DNA from: Methanomassiliicoccales archaeon PtaU1.Bin124
GTDB lineage: Archaea > Thermoplasmatota > Thermoplasmata > Methanomassiliicoccales > UBA472
Reading direction: 5' to 3'
Assembly (NCBI GenBank): GCA_002067865.1
Contig: MVRC01000006.1
Location: 124,001-188,000, forward strand
Length of the DNA stretch: 64,000 nt
Shown: one piece after another, positions 27,497-35,845 of the stretch
Numbering within the stretch: position 1 is the first letter of the stretch
Layout of the letters: the number at the start of each line of letters is the position of its first letter
Notes under the pieces: generated by a model
Told to the model about the DNA's origin: nothing
Database searches by the model: none
What the model saw: the letters and a program-made list of their open reading frames with translations, nothing else
Made by a program: the position numbers and the translations under genes

Positions 27497-27835
27497 TCAG
27501 AACATGTTCTCGAAGTTCTTGGGCAGCACGTGCTTCCTGGCGAGGATGGAGGCCTCGGTCTTGGTGTACCGGTGCGTGATCTCGCACTTGTCGTCCTGGA
27601 AGTCCCAGGGGATGACGATGACCAGGTCGCCCTCGCGGATCCACATGCGCTTGCGGATCTTCCCGGAGATGCGGCCCATGCGGGAGACACCGTCCGCGCA
27701 CTGTACCTTGATGCGCGAAGCGCCGAGGAGCTGGTCAGCTATGCCGAAGATCTCTCCCTCCTTCTTGTTGGGATAGCGTAGCTTGATGTACTCCTCGCCG
27801 GTCTGACCGTCGTTATCGTGTCTTTGATCGCTCAA
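27497..27835 (-). CDS. eif1a: Translation initiation factor aIF1A (TTG start)
   Basis: A 112-residue OB-fold initiation factor that binds the A site of the small ribosomal subunit. The sequence GASRIKVQCADGVSRMGRISGKIRKRMWIREGDLVIV is the family core. I choose a TTG codon at 27835 because GGAGGG ends 5 bases before it and the resulting N-terminus SDQRHDNDGQTGEE is typical of the hydrophilic aIF1A tail; the frame upstream to 27895 begins with a hydrophobic stretch that does not fit. It is the first gene of the aIF1A-RIO1-KH operon. Confidence 0.9.
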   Translation of the reverse strand: MSDQRHDNDGQTGEEYIKLRYPNKKEGEIFGIADQLLGASRIKVQCADGVSRMGRISGKIRKRMWIREGDLVIVIPWDFQDDKCEITHRYTKTEASILARKHVLPKNFENMF

Positions 27836-28038
27836 ATGGACCCTCCAGGGTGTTAGGTCCGAATAAACAAAAGGGATTATATAAACAATGCCCAACGAAC
27901 CAGGAGAGGGGTGGATGGTTGGCCGATATATATTCGGCTATGCTGGATTGATTTTCAACGACCTCTTTTACCGCTGTCAGAAGAAATTTCGGCTCAGTTA
28001 GATTTAAGTAAGGTGTGCAATATCCGAGCGTCAATCAA

Positions 28039-28111
28039 GCTCCCGTAGTGTAGTGGCCAATCATGTTGGCCTTTCGAGTCAACGACCCGGGTTCAAATCC
28101 CGGCGGGAGCA
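28039..28111 (+). tRNA. tRNA-Glu (anticodon TTC)
   Basis: A 73-base cloverleaf: the acceptor stem GCTCCCG pairs with CGGGAGC, the anticodon stem TTGGC/GTCAA encloses the loop CTTTCGA with anticodon TTC, and the T arm is CCGGG-TTCAAAT-CCCGG. The discriminator base is A and no CCA is encoded. It is immediately followed by an integrase module, so its 3' half is the likely attachment site of a mobile element. Confidence 0.95.
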
Positions 28112-28159
28112 CTTCTTTACCCGTAAAGAATTAAATAGCCAGAAGGCTTTTTCTATCTC

Positions 28160-28744
28160 ATGCAAGACCGAGGAAATTCCTCTGGGAGGAAGCTGTCCGG
28201 TCGCCCTAATCAGGGCAAGACCGAGACGATCCGGCAGAGGAAGGTCGACGTCTACCTGCCGACGACCGAGCTGCTGCAGCAATGGAAGGAGGCGGCCGAT
28301 TCGTCCGGTATGCCACTGTCCAAGTATGTTCTCGAGGTAGTGGAACAGCATCGGCAGGGTGTTCAGAAGCTTTCTATGTCACCCTTCATGCTGGAGGAGA
28401 AGGCCAACCGGTTGGAGAAAGAGGTCACCGACCTGAGGCTTCGCTTAGAGACGCTTCAATCAGCATTCCGTAATCAGGAGGTCGAGCTCACCCACCTCTC
28501 TGGTGATTTCATGAAGTCCAAGGAAGGCTGCGTCGACATCCCGATGGTCAGGAGAATGGTCCAAGCCCTCCGGAGTGCTCCCAAGGAAGGGTTGCACTAT
28601 GAGGATATGTGGAAGGTCATGAAGGTCAACCATAATGACGCTGACCAGATGGAGAAATGGAGCAGGGCGATCAACTTCCTGCTCGACGTTGGATTGGCCG
28701 CGAAGAGCGACGATGGTATGTTCTGGTGGGTCAATGGACGCTGA
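28160..28744 (+). CDS. Putative DNA-binding protein of the integration module (coiled coil + winged helix)
   Basis: A 194-residue protein that I recognise only by structure. The N-terminus is basic (RKLSGRPNQGKTETIRQRKVDVYL), and residues 30-60 (DVYLPTTELLQQWKEAADSSGMPLSKYVLEVV) look like a ribbon-helix-helix segment. A coiled coil follows (about 72-110, with LEEKANRLEKEVTDLRLRLE), and the C-terminal 70 residues look like a winged helix (YEDMWKVMKV, AINFLLDVGLAAKSDDGMFWWV). It overlaps the recombinase start by 11 bases, so it probably acts with it as an accessory or directionality factor, or represses it. That role is inferred from position. Confidence 0.65.
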   Translation: MQDRGNSSGRKLSGRPNQGKTETIRQRKVDVYLPTTELLQQWKEAADSSGMPLSKYVLEVVEQHRQGVQKLSMSPFMLEEKANRLEKEVTDLRLRLETLQSAFRNQEVELTHLSGDFMKSKEGCVDIPMVRRMVQALRSAPKEGLHYEDMWKVMKVNHNDADQMEKWSRAINFLLDVGLAAKSDDGMFWWVNGR

Positions 28745-29732
28745 ATCGACCAACAAGCTCGAGGAGAACGTTTCCGAGATCATCCTGAACGAAGAAATGG
28801 CCATTATGCTGGAGCAATTCAAGACCGAGTGCCGCCTGCAGGGCATGGGCAACAATTCGACCCTTAGCTATGCCTCGGCCATGCGCATTTTCATGCTCTT
28901 CCTGATGTCCAAGAACAAGACGCCCATCGAGGTGGAAAAGGACATCCTCAAGTCATACATCGACTACCTGCTCAACCAGAGGAAGATCGCCTATCGGACG
29001 TTGAGCTATCACTTCTCCGCCTTGGCAGCTTTCTATGAATGGTTGTTGTTCGATGGCAAGGTCAAGGAGAATCCTGTACAGGCCGTTCGCAAGAGATACC
29101 TTAAGCGATACAAGAACGGGGAGGGGATGCAGCAGGAAGGTCGCAAACTCATCTCCGTCGAGCAGATGGCCGAATTGGTCCGGTCGATCGTCAGTGTTAA
29201 GGAACGTGCCATCGTCGTCACCCTGGCAAAGACTGGCGTTAGAAGGAACGAACTGATCAGCATGGATATTGACGACATCGACTGGGAGAAGATGTCGATC
29301 AAGCTGAAACCCACTGCCAAGAGGAGCAACAGGTTGGTGTTCTTCGACGAGGAGACGAAACGGGTATTGAAGGATTGGATGAACATGCGCCGCCTGTACG
29401 CTCGCTCAGACTCTAAGGCGTTGTTCATAAGCCAGAGCGGGGGTAGACTGAACAAAAATCACGTTTACGATATCGTCGTCTCAAATGCGCAGCGGGTCGG
29501 GTTACATAATCCTAACTCCGAGAGATTGGAGGATCACTTCACGCCGCACTGCTGTCGCCATTGGTTCACCACGCACTTGAGAAGGGCTGGGATGCAGAGG
29601 GAGCATATCCAGGAATTGAGAGGCGACTCAAGGCCGGACGCCATTGATATCTATTATCATATCGACCCAGAGGATCTCAGATTGGCATATCTGGCCTTCA
29701 TACCTAAATTAGGCTTAGGTTCATCGAGGTAG
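28734..29732 (+). CDS. Tyrosine recombinase (XerC/D-like integrase)
   Basis: A 332-residue site-specific recombinase. A SAM-like N-terminal DNA-binding domain (residues about 20-110, with NSTLSYASAMRIFMLFL) precedes the catalytic domain, which shows the first Arg in KTGVRRNELISM, HCCRHWFTTHLRRAG (HxxR) and the nucleophile Tyr in IDIYYHID. All catalytic residues appear intact and the gene is not split, unlike SSV-type integrases. The start at 28734 overlaps the upstream gene; the open frame from 28635 is a shadow of that gene. It probably mediated insertion at the adjacent tRNA-Glu. Confidence 0.9.
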   Translation: MDAESTNKLEENVSEIILNEEMAIMLEQFKTECRLQGMGNNSTLSYASAMRIFMLFLMSKNKTPIEVEKDILKSYIDYLLNQRKIAYRTLSYHFSALAAFYEWLLFDGKVKENPVQAVRKRYLKRYKNGEGMQQEGRKLISVEQMAELVRSIVSVKERAIVVTLAKTGVRRNELISMDIDDIDWEKMSIKLKPTAKRSNRLVFFDEETKRVLKDWMNMRRLYARSDSKALFISQSGGRLNKNHVYDIVVSNAQRVGLHNPNSERLEDHFTPHCCRHWFTTHLRRAGMQREHIQELRGDSRPDAIDIYYHIDPEDLRLAYLAFIPKLGLGSSR

Positions 29733-29736
29733 TGTC

Positions 29737-30045
29737 ATGGCTAAGACTAAGAGGAAAAGAAAGAAAATGAATGTTAATCCAGAGCAACTTGAGATCGGAG
29801 ATGTCGTTGCCATCGAATGGTATGATGTTCACGCGTATGAGAGAATTGAGTTCGATGAAATAGATGAACTAGATGAACCAGAATCTACGAGATGCTGGGG
29901 CGTTGTTGTTAGAAGGACCGATAACTACTTGTTCCTCGCCTCTGAACTCGGGGATAGGGAATCTGATGGAGCCTGGATAGAAGCTCTTCCATTGAAGATA
30001 ATTTCAAGTTGTAAAAAACTTGATAATATAAGAATAAAAAAATGA
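29737..30045 (+). CDS. Uncharacterised 102-residue protein
   Basis: A small protein with a very basic N-terminus (AKTKRKRKKM) and an acidic middle (FDEIDELDEPES). The sequence from about residue 18 (LEIGDVVAIEWYD, then CWGVVVRRTDNYLFLASEL) resembles small SH3-like or Hfq-like beta barrels by alternation of strands, but I do not recognise a family. It begins 5 bases after the integrase stop, so it is probably part of the same transcription unit. Codon use shifts to AT-rich here. Confidence 0.6.
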   Translation: MAKTKRKRKKMNVNPEQLEIGDVVAIEWYDVHAYERIEFDEIDELDEPESTRCWGVVVRRTDNYLFLASELGDRESDGAWIEALPLKIISSCKKLDNIRIKK

Positions 30046-30060
30046 TTTTATTCCCAATCC

Positions 30061-30471
30061 TCACATCAACTTTTCTTGAATTGACTTATTGATCGAGAAA
30101 AGATATTGATATGATTGGGGTGGAGTAAAGTCAGGAACATTTTGATATGGATCTATCGGCGATTCGTATTCTACCAGATCCTCAATTTTTATTGCATATC
30201 CATAATTTGAGTTCTTGTAATAATTGAAGAATTCATCCTCTGTCAGTCCTGAGACGCTTCCTAATCTATCCCACAATTCTTGAGGTGGGGCCTTTATAAT
30301 CCCCCCTACCTTGAAAGAGGCAGTTATTTTCTTAACTGGGGATGTTGTGTAAATATAGACAGTGTTGACTCCTTTAACATCGAATATACATTTTCTGAAC
30401 TCGTAATGTTTCTCATGATTCAAGATCGACTCGACATATTTCGGTTTAATCGAAAGCAATACGCCTGTCAT
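30061..30471 (-). CDS. ASCH/PUA-like domain protein
   Basis: A 136-residue protein whose N-terminus (VLLSIKPKYVESILNHEKHYEFRK) matches the substrate-facing loop of ASCH-domain proteins, and which continues with VNTVYIYTTSPVKKITASFKVGGII, a typical second half. ASCH domains are PUA-related beta barrels that bind nucleotides or RNA, and some cleave RNA. It overlaps the end of the PIN-GNAT gene by 26 bases on the same strand, so the two are translated together and may act together. A role as antitoxin or effector partner is inference. Confidence 0.75.
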   Translation of the reverse strand: MTGVLLSIKPKYVESILNHEKHYEFRKCIFDVKGVNTVYIYTTSPVKKITASFKVGGIIKAPPQELWDRLGSVSGLTEDEFFNYYKNSNYGYAIKIEDLVEYESPIDPYQNVPDFTPPQSYQYLFSINKSIQEKLM

Positions 30472-31951
30472 ATCCTCCCAGCTCCATTATTTTTCGATAT
30501 TCATCACTCGATATCTCAGATATTGATTGAGGGGGACCCCTAATGATTCCCTTTGAAAGCATTTCTTGCAATGACACTTTCTTCTTCATGTGTCCAGGAT
30601 ACCTAAACAATATCACCAAGATTTTCCCGCCATGCATTTTCTGAGCTATTTCATCTTTGGAATATACTGTTCGTTTTTTGGTCAATGCATGGACGAATTC
30701 AATATCATCCTGGTCATAGTATATTTCATCCACGATTCCGATCGATTGAATCGCGCTCCAATCATGGCTGCGATAAAATAATAGGACATCTCCCGATTTC
30801 AATAATCTGGTTTTCGACCCCGATAAGTATGCTTTTTTAACGGCATTCCCCTCTGGAATGAATCGTCCATCATATTCATCGATCCGTGGCTGTCTTTCAA
30901 GATCGGTGAACAAACGTTGATGAAATTCTGGCATTATCGGAACAAGATACTTCTTTACTCGGGAGCCATCATAATAATATGGATAATGGGTCCTTGAAAT
31001 TTCGATTGGATCCAGAGTAAGATACATCTCCTGTGATAGCAGAATTGGTTTAACGAAAACATCCTCGCCTCGGTCATTGCGATCATAGAAATGGAAACCA
31101 AAATCATCGAGTCGAGGGGTCAGGAAATCATTTTCCTTGGTGAAATGGGTCACATAGATTTCCTCAACTCTTTCTGAAATGGCCTGCTCAATTGCCATTG
31201 ATAAGTATAGATCTCCTAGCCGCTGTCCTACATCTACTACATTCAACGTGTTGATTTTCAATCGCCTCTTGATTGGAGATTTGGGTAGACCGGTCATAGG
31301 TTCTCCATCTTCTACCTTACACATTAGAAGCGAACCCAATTTATCATCTGGCAATTTGGTGATCCAGCACTTTCTTTGTTTAAGGCATACTTTGGCCCAC
31401 CAATCAAGAAATTCGGGATAATCCTTTTTCAAATCGTCAAAGAGCGGGTCGTTGATATCAAGTGAATAAGCATATACAAAATTCAGCGAGGGTGCCCGCG
31501 TCTCCCTCTTCGTTTCCTCATCTTTTGGGAAAAGTTCCAGGCAGTCTTTGATGGACAATACTCTTTCGCTCAAGGAGACCTTTTTCGCAGTATCTTTTAT
31601 GCCTCTATCTTCTGTTACAAGAAAATCCACACAGTTCCTTTTAACGGCATATAGTAGCGAGGCATCGATTGGGTCATTATCGTATCGATTCTCACCGATA
31701 GCCAAAATATATTGTTGGTCCTCTCTTGGGTCTGGAGGACTTTTTAATTCCGGATATGCTCGGATCTTAGAAAGAATGATTTTCCTGCGGCTTTCGTCTT
31801 GGTCGTTTTCAATATCCTTTATCGATCCAGGGTGAAATGTCAGGAAAACTCCAGAAGAATGCATCCGACGAAGCACTTCTTGAAGCGATTCATCGAGTTG
31901 ATGGTTATCCTCTCGATAGATGAAAATGTTGGTATCAAGTAAAATTCTCAT
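30446..31951 (-). CDS. PIN-domain nuclease fused to GNAT-like and ASCH-like domains
   Basis: A 501-residue fusion. Residues 1-135 are a PIN ribonuclease domain: RILLDTNIFIYR with the first acidic residue, IENDQDE, and DPIDASLLYAVKRN then VTEDRGIK with the last acidic residues. Residues about 220-300 (INTLNVVDVGQRLGDLYLSMAIEQAIS, IYVTHFTKENDFLTPRLDDFGFHFYD) read as a GNAT acetyltransferase core. Residues about 385-450 (LLKSGDVLLFYRSHDWSAIQSIGIVDE) read as an ASCH/EVE-like PUA barrel. PIN domains are typical RNase toxins; the acetyltransferase part suggests a second activity or a regulatory role. A TATA-like ATATATAT near 31997 fits its promoter. Confidence 0.75.
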   Translation of the reverse strand: MRILLDTNIFIYREDNHQLDESLQEVLRRMHSSGVFLTFHPGSIKDIENDQDESRRKIILSKIRAYPELKSPPDPREDQQYILAIGENRYDNDPIDASLLYAVKRNCVDFLVTEDRGIKDTAKKVSLSERVLSIKDCLELFPKDEETKRETRAPSLNFVYAYSLDINDPLFDDLKKDYPEFLDWWAKVCLKQRKCWITKLPDDKLGSLLMCKVEDGEPMTGLPKSPIKRRLKINTLNVVDVGQRLGDLYLSMAIEQAISERVEEIYVTHFTKENDFLTPRLDDFGFHFYDRNDRGEDVFVKPILLSQEMYLTLDPIEISRTHYPYYYDGSRVKKYLVPIMPEFHQRLFTDLERQPRIDEYDGRFIPEGNAVKKAYLSGSKTRLLKSGDVLLFYRSHDWSAIQSIGIVDEIYYDQDDIEFVHALTKKRTVYSKDEIAQKMHGGKILVILFRYPGHMKKKVSLQEMLSKGIIRGPPQSISEISSDEYRKIMELGGYDRRIAFD

Positions 31952-32294
31952 CTTACCAGTCCCCCCTGACCATCGATACTTCCCCTATCATCCAGATATA
32001 TATTTATCCATACTTAATAATATCTTCTTTATGATCGATATGATTTATGGATATACAGACAATAAATAAACTAAAAGGAGAGAGTCAGGCGAAACTACTA
32101 AATTAAATATTCAAGTTGATATTATTATAAATCCTAAATCGAACAGTCTCATCATTGTTGATATCATCTCAATCAAAAATATTCTCTGTTCTCGGCTATC
32201 CTTTGCAGATGTTTGTAATATGGATAAACACCACAGTAGTTTTATCGTTCATATCGTTTTTAGGTTGTGCAATTGGAGAACGGGGGATGTTAAG
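31952..32294. other. AT-rich divergent intergenic region
   Basis: A 343-base region between the PIN-GNAT gene and the DUF499 gene. It is strongly AT-rich and should hold both promoters (ATATATATTTA at about 31995 for the minus gene). A ribosome-site-like AAAGGAGAG at about 32076 has no coding frame after it. No other feature is seen. Confidence 0.5.
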
Positions 32295-35200
32295 TTGAAG
32301 GGCGTTATTGAAGCTTGTAAACCCAGAGATGATATTCTAAAGGGGAAGGCGTCTGATGAGATATACGCAGCACACCTTGGGCGAGTAAGGGATGGAAACG
32401 GGCCTGCTGTCTATAACGATCCCCGGGTTTTCTTCGAGAACACCTTCGCAACTTCAGGTTTAATGACCGTCGTCAAAGAGACGTTCGCAAGGTTATCTGG
32501 AAAGGATGCTGGATCATCCTTCATCAAATTAGAAACCTCACTGGGTGGAGGTAAAACCCACAGTCTCATCGCTTTGTATCACATAGCAAAGAACGGTTCA
32601 AAGACCCCTGGTGCAGAATCGTTGCTCCAAGGGATGGATTTTGCCCCTGTCCGAGTAGCAGCGATCATCGGATCGGAACCTGGTGTGGTAAGAACTGACG
32701 ATGAGCCGCTGACTATCTGGGGGATAATGGCCAAACAATTGTTCGGTTCTCATGGCTATAACAAGATCAGACCATATGATGATCAACTGACATCCCCTGG
32801 TGAGAAAGCCCTTTTTGACCTATTTGGAAAAGATAAATGCCTCATTCTGATCGATGAGATGGCATTGTACCTGGCAAAAGCGGCGACCGTCAAGGTAGGG
32901 GAAAGCACTTTGGCGAAGCAGACCATAGCCTTTTTACAGGAGCTGTCCAGCGTTTCAAGTGCATTGACCAATGTAGTCGTGGTCATCACTAGTCTGAACC
33001 GAGAATCCGTCTTCAGAGACGAAACGGACCAATTATTGAAGGTTCTTGACACAGATGTTAAGAAACAAAAGGCAAGCGAGGCAGTGGAAGAAGCGGACCG
33101 GGTGATGTCTAGACTAGTGAGGAACCTCACTCCAACAACAGGTGAGGAATTCTCTGCTGTCGTTCGACATCGACTTTTCGAGAACATTGATGAAGAGGCA
33201 GCTGAAGAGGTATGCCGTGCTTATATGCAGGTCCTGATGAGCGACTCGAACGCAGACTACCTTCCTGCCAGTGCAAGAGAGCCGAAATATTTACAGAACT
33301 TGCGGTTAGCATACCCATTCCATCCAGAGCTGATCAATACTCTAAGGACAAAGACAAGTTCGATACAGAACTTCAACAAGACAAGAGGGGTCCTAAGACT
33401 ACTGAGCAAGGTCGTGCGGGCCGAATGGAGACAGATGAGCCCCGACCTTCTGATCCATCCATATGTCATCGATATGAGGAACCAGGAATTCGTCGAGGAG
33501 ATCGTTTCCAGGCTGGACAAAGGGGAGTATCAATCCGCTTTGGCAGCTGATATCGCCAACCAAAGGGATCAACCCAGATCGTCCAAGGTAGACGATAATT
33601 TCAATGAACCGTTGGGCACGAGGATTGCCAATGTAGTGTTCTTGAACAGCATGACTGGGGCTGTGGGTTCTGACATCCTTCATGGGATCAAGGAAAATGA
33701 GATCCATCTTTCGATGGCACGCCCAGGGTTCGATCTTAAGTTGTCTGAGAACGCGCTCAAGCTGCTGGAAGACAATTGTTTCTATCTGGTGCGGCAAGGT
33801 CCTACCTTCGCATTCCACACTGAACCAAATCTCAACAAGATCATAGAGAATGCCAAGGATTCTGTCGAGAAGACAAAGGTATTGGGTGAACTGGAGAATA
33901 GGATCAGGGCGCTTTATGGTAGCCGAAAATATTTTGAACCGGTGCTATACGCCAACGAACCTGGCAAAGTTCCGGACAATGTCGACAAACCAAAGCTGGT
34001 GGTCTTACATTATCGTGATTGCGATATCAAGAGCAAAAGCACAGCCATCCCGGAGATTGTCCGGAAGATATACGAGAAGAAGGGTACGATCGATTCCACC
34101 AGGGTCTATCTGAACAATCTGTTATTCCTCGTAGCCGATCATGATGAGATCGAGAAGATGGAACTGAACGGGATCCAGTATCTCGCAATGAACCAATTGG
34201 TTAAGGACCTTGATGAAGGAGCATCCTATCTGGCTGCCCTGTCTCAAACTCAGAGACAGAAATTGAAACAGATGCGCCAGGAAGCCGAGCTCTACATCAA
34301 AATTGCTATTGTTGTGTGCTACAAGCACATAGTCCTACCTTCAGTACAGACAGATTTGGAGCACGCAGGTTCTCGTAAACCGTTGCGTATTCGCACGATG
34401 AGGGTCTCAGACTCTGAGGCGAAGAGTGCCATAGCTAGCCAAAAAGGTCAGGATGAGGCTATCGTTGAATTCCTGATCGAGATCGAAGCTGGTAGGACGG
34501 TTAACAGCAACGAATTATCCCCAGAGTTCATCATCGAGCAGCTTTGGGACAAAAAGAAGGATTCGATACCAGCAGATGAGTTCAAGTTCATGTTCTATCG
34601 CAACCCATCCTGCGGGATAATCTTCTCAGAAGATCTCGTCAAGAAATCATTGAAGTCCGGTTTGCTGAAGGGAAAATGGGTTGTCGTAGCTCAGGGCGAG
34701 CTCTATGATTCCAAGAATTACGTCCAGTTCTACTCTGGTCTGACAAATGATGTGGAGATCATCCTCACTAATACGGAGACAAGCCGCGCAATGTTGGAAC
34801 AGTATTATTGTAAGAGGTGTGGCAAGCGCAAGGCTTCATGCAGTTGCGAAGAGAAGGTATGTGACAAGTGCGGGAAGAAATTGAGCGAATGCGTCTGCGT
34901 CGAAGATCTCTGTACCAGATGTCACCGACCGATCAAGGATTGCATATGTGGCGAGGTCATAAGAACGAAAGAATCGGTCACAATGTCCCGGGCCACGAAG
35001 GACCTGGACGACCTCCTGAGAGATCATAACATCGAGAAGATCTCAACGATAAGGATCAAACCAGATGGGCGCAGGGCCCTGATGAACCTGAACATGGCAT
35101 TGCCACAATTCGGAAAGGTCGAGATGATGTTCGAAATGGAATTCTCAATCAATCAACCTACATTAGGTAACAATCTGAAATTGGAATATCATGGCAATTC

Positions 35201-35408
35201 AAATGGGTATGGCCAGTTGAAACAGCTTTTATCGAATTATGAGGCGAAGAGTGATTTCAGTAGTCATGACCTGACCATTGAGATGAAGTATACTGATGGA
35301 ATCGATGTTAAAGAAATGCTGTCGATACTCGGCGAGAAGGTCCAACCTTTCACTGGAGAAGAACTCTACCTTATCGAGATGGTGCCGAAACAGGAGGAGA
35401 AAGCATGA
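32295..35408 (+). CDS. DUF499-family ATPase of a defence cassette
   Basis: A very large P-loop ATPase (about 1037 residues). The N-terminus from ACKPRDDILKGKASDEIYAAHL to DPRVFFENTFATSG is that of DUF499 proteins; GGGKTHS is Walker A and KCLILIDEMALYL Walker B. A long middle region follows. Near residues 836-890 lie three tandem CxxC zinc knuckles (YCKRCGKRKASCSC, CDKCGKKLSECVC, CTRCHRPIKDCIC). I choose the TTG at 32295 behind GGGGGAT, since family members start there; the ATG at 32220 would add 25 unaligned residues. The gene overlaps the next by 4 bases. DUF499 proteins occur in defence islands with DUF1156 methylases and helicases, as here. Confidence 0.85.
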   Translation: MKGVIEACKPRDDILKGKASDEIYAAHLGRVRDGNGPAVYNDPRVFFENTFATSGLMTVVKETFARLSGKDAGSSFIKLETSLGGGKTHSLIALYHIAKNGSKTPGAESLLQGMDFAPVRVAAIIGSEPGVVRTDDEPLTIWGIMAKQLFGSHGYNKIRPYDDQLTSPGEKALFDLFGKDKCLILIDEMALYLAKAATVKVGESTLAKQTIAFLQELSSVSSALTNVVVVITSLNRESVFRDETDQLLKVLDTDVKKQKASEAVEEADRVMSRLVRNLTPTTGEEFSAVVRHRLFENIDEEAAEEVCRAYMQVLMSDSNADYLPASAREPKYLQNLRLAYPFHPELINTLRTKTSSIQNFNKTRGVLRLLSKVVRAEWRQMSPDLLIHPYVIDMRNQEFVEEIVSRLDKGEYQSALAADIANQRDQPRSSKVDDNFNEPLGTRIANVVFLNSMTGAVGSDILHGIKENEIHLSMARPGFDLKLSENALKLLEDNCFYLVRQGPTFAFHTEPNLNKIIENAKDSVEKTKVLGELENRIRALYGSRKYFEPVLYANEPGKVPDNVDKPKLVVLHYRDCDIKSKSTAIPEIVRKIYEKKGTIDSTRVYLNNLLFLVADHDEIEKMELNGIQYLAMNQLVKDLDEGASYLAALSQTQRQKLKQMRQEAELYIKIAIVVCYKHIVLPSVQTDLEHAGSRKPLRIRTMRVSDSEAKSAIASQKGQDEAIVEFLIEIEAGRTVNSNELSPEFIIEQLWDKKKDSIPADEFKFMFYRNPSCGIIFSEDLVKKSLKSGLLKGKWVVVAQGELYDSKNYVQFYSGLTNDVEIILTNTETSRAMLEQYYCKRCGKRKASCSCEEKVCDKCGKKLSECVCVEDLCTRCHRPIKDCICGEVIRTKESVTMSRATKDLDDLLRDHNIEKISTIRIKPDGRRALMNLNMALPQFGKVEMMFEMEFSINQPTLGNNLKLEYHGNSNGYGQLKQLLSNYEAKSDFSSHDLTIEMKYTDGIDVKEMLSILGEKVQPFTGEELYLIEMVPKQEEKA

Positions 35409-35845
35409 ATCCTCACTCGTTCGAGCTGAAGGTCAAATTGGTCAATGAAGAGCTAACTTTAGAACTCTTTGAGCTTCCACCAGAGGGTGATCGTCGGAAT
35501 GGGGTCAAACCAACCCTGATGAGCAAGTTGGATGCTGACCAGATGGCATTAGTTCAGGTCCTTTTATCAAAGGCACTTCGTAATGGTGGGTACTCCATCT
35601 CAGATGTAAAGAGGACGAGAAAAGCCCCATTCAAGTTGAAAGAAGAGGACGGAATCCGATTGGATCTGGCTTTCCGTGGATCAAAAGGTATCAGCAAACG
35701 GAGCAGGATAGAAGATATTGTCACTGGCATCAGTTCAATGGGCCGAGAGGAAGCATATTATTGGCATGCTAAGGTGACTAGAGGAAGCGATCGTGAGAAT
35801 TGGAATGGGATTAAGGCCATGAGGATCCTGCTAGCTGGGGAATGA
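35405..35845 (+). CDS. Small partner protein of the DUF499-DUF1156 cassette
   Basis: A 146-residue soluble protein between the DUF499 and DUF1156 genes, overlapping both by 4 bases (ATGA). The C-terminal half (RKAPFKLKEEDGIRLDLAFRGSKGISKRSRIEDIVTGISSMGREEAYYWHAKV) is distinctive and recurs in small proteins at this position in related cassettes; I am not sure whether the family is DUF3780 or DUF7680. No catalytic motif is seen. It may bridge the ATPase and the methyltransferase. Confidence 0.7.
   Translation: MNPHSFELKVKLVNEELTLELFELPPEGDRRNGVKPTLMSKLDADQMALVQVLLSKALRNGGYSISDVKRTRKAPFKLKEEDGIRLDLAFRGSKGISKRSRIEDIVTGISSMGREEAYYWHAKVTRGSDRENWNGIKAMRILLAGE

Larger units (their letters stand above)
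28112..29732 (+). mobile_element. Integration module next to tRNA-Glu (left edge of a genomic island)
   Basis: A DNA-binding protein gene and a tyrosine recombinase gene start 48 bases after tRNA-Glu and run away from it. Beyond them the base composition drops and almost all genes are nucleases, helicases or methyltransferases. This is the common layout of a tRNA-targeted island. I did not find a second copy of the tRNA 3' end in the window, so the right boundary is unknown. Confidence 0.55.
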
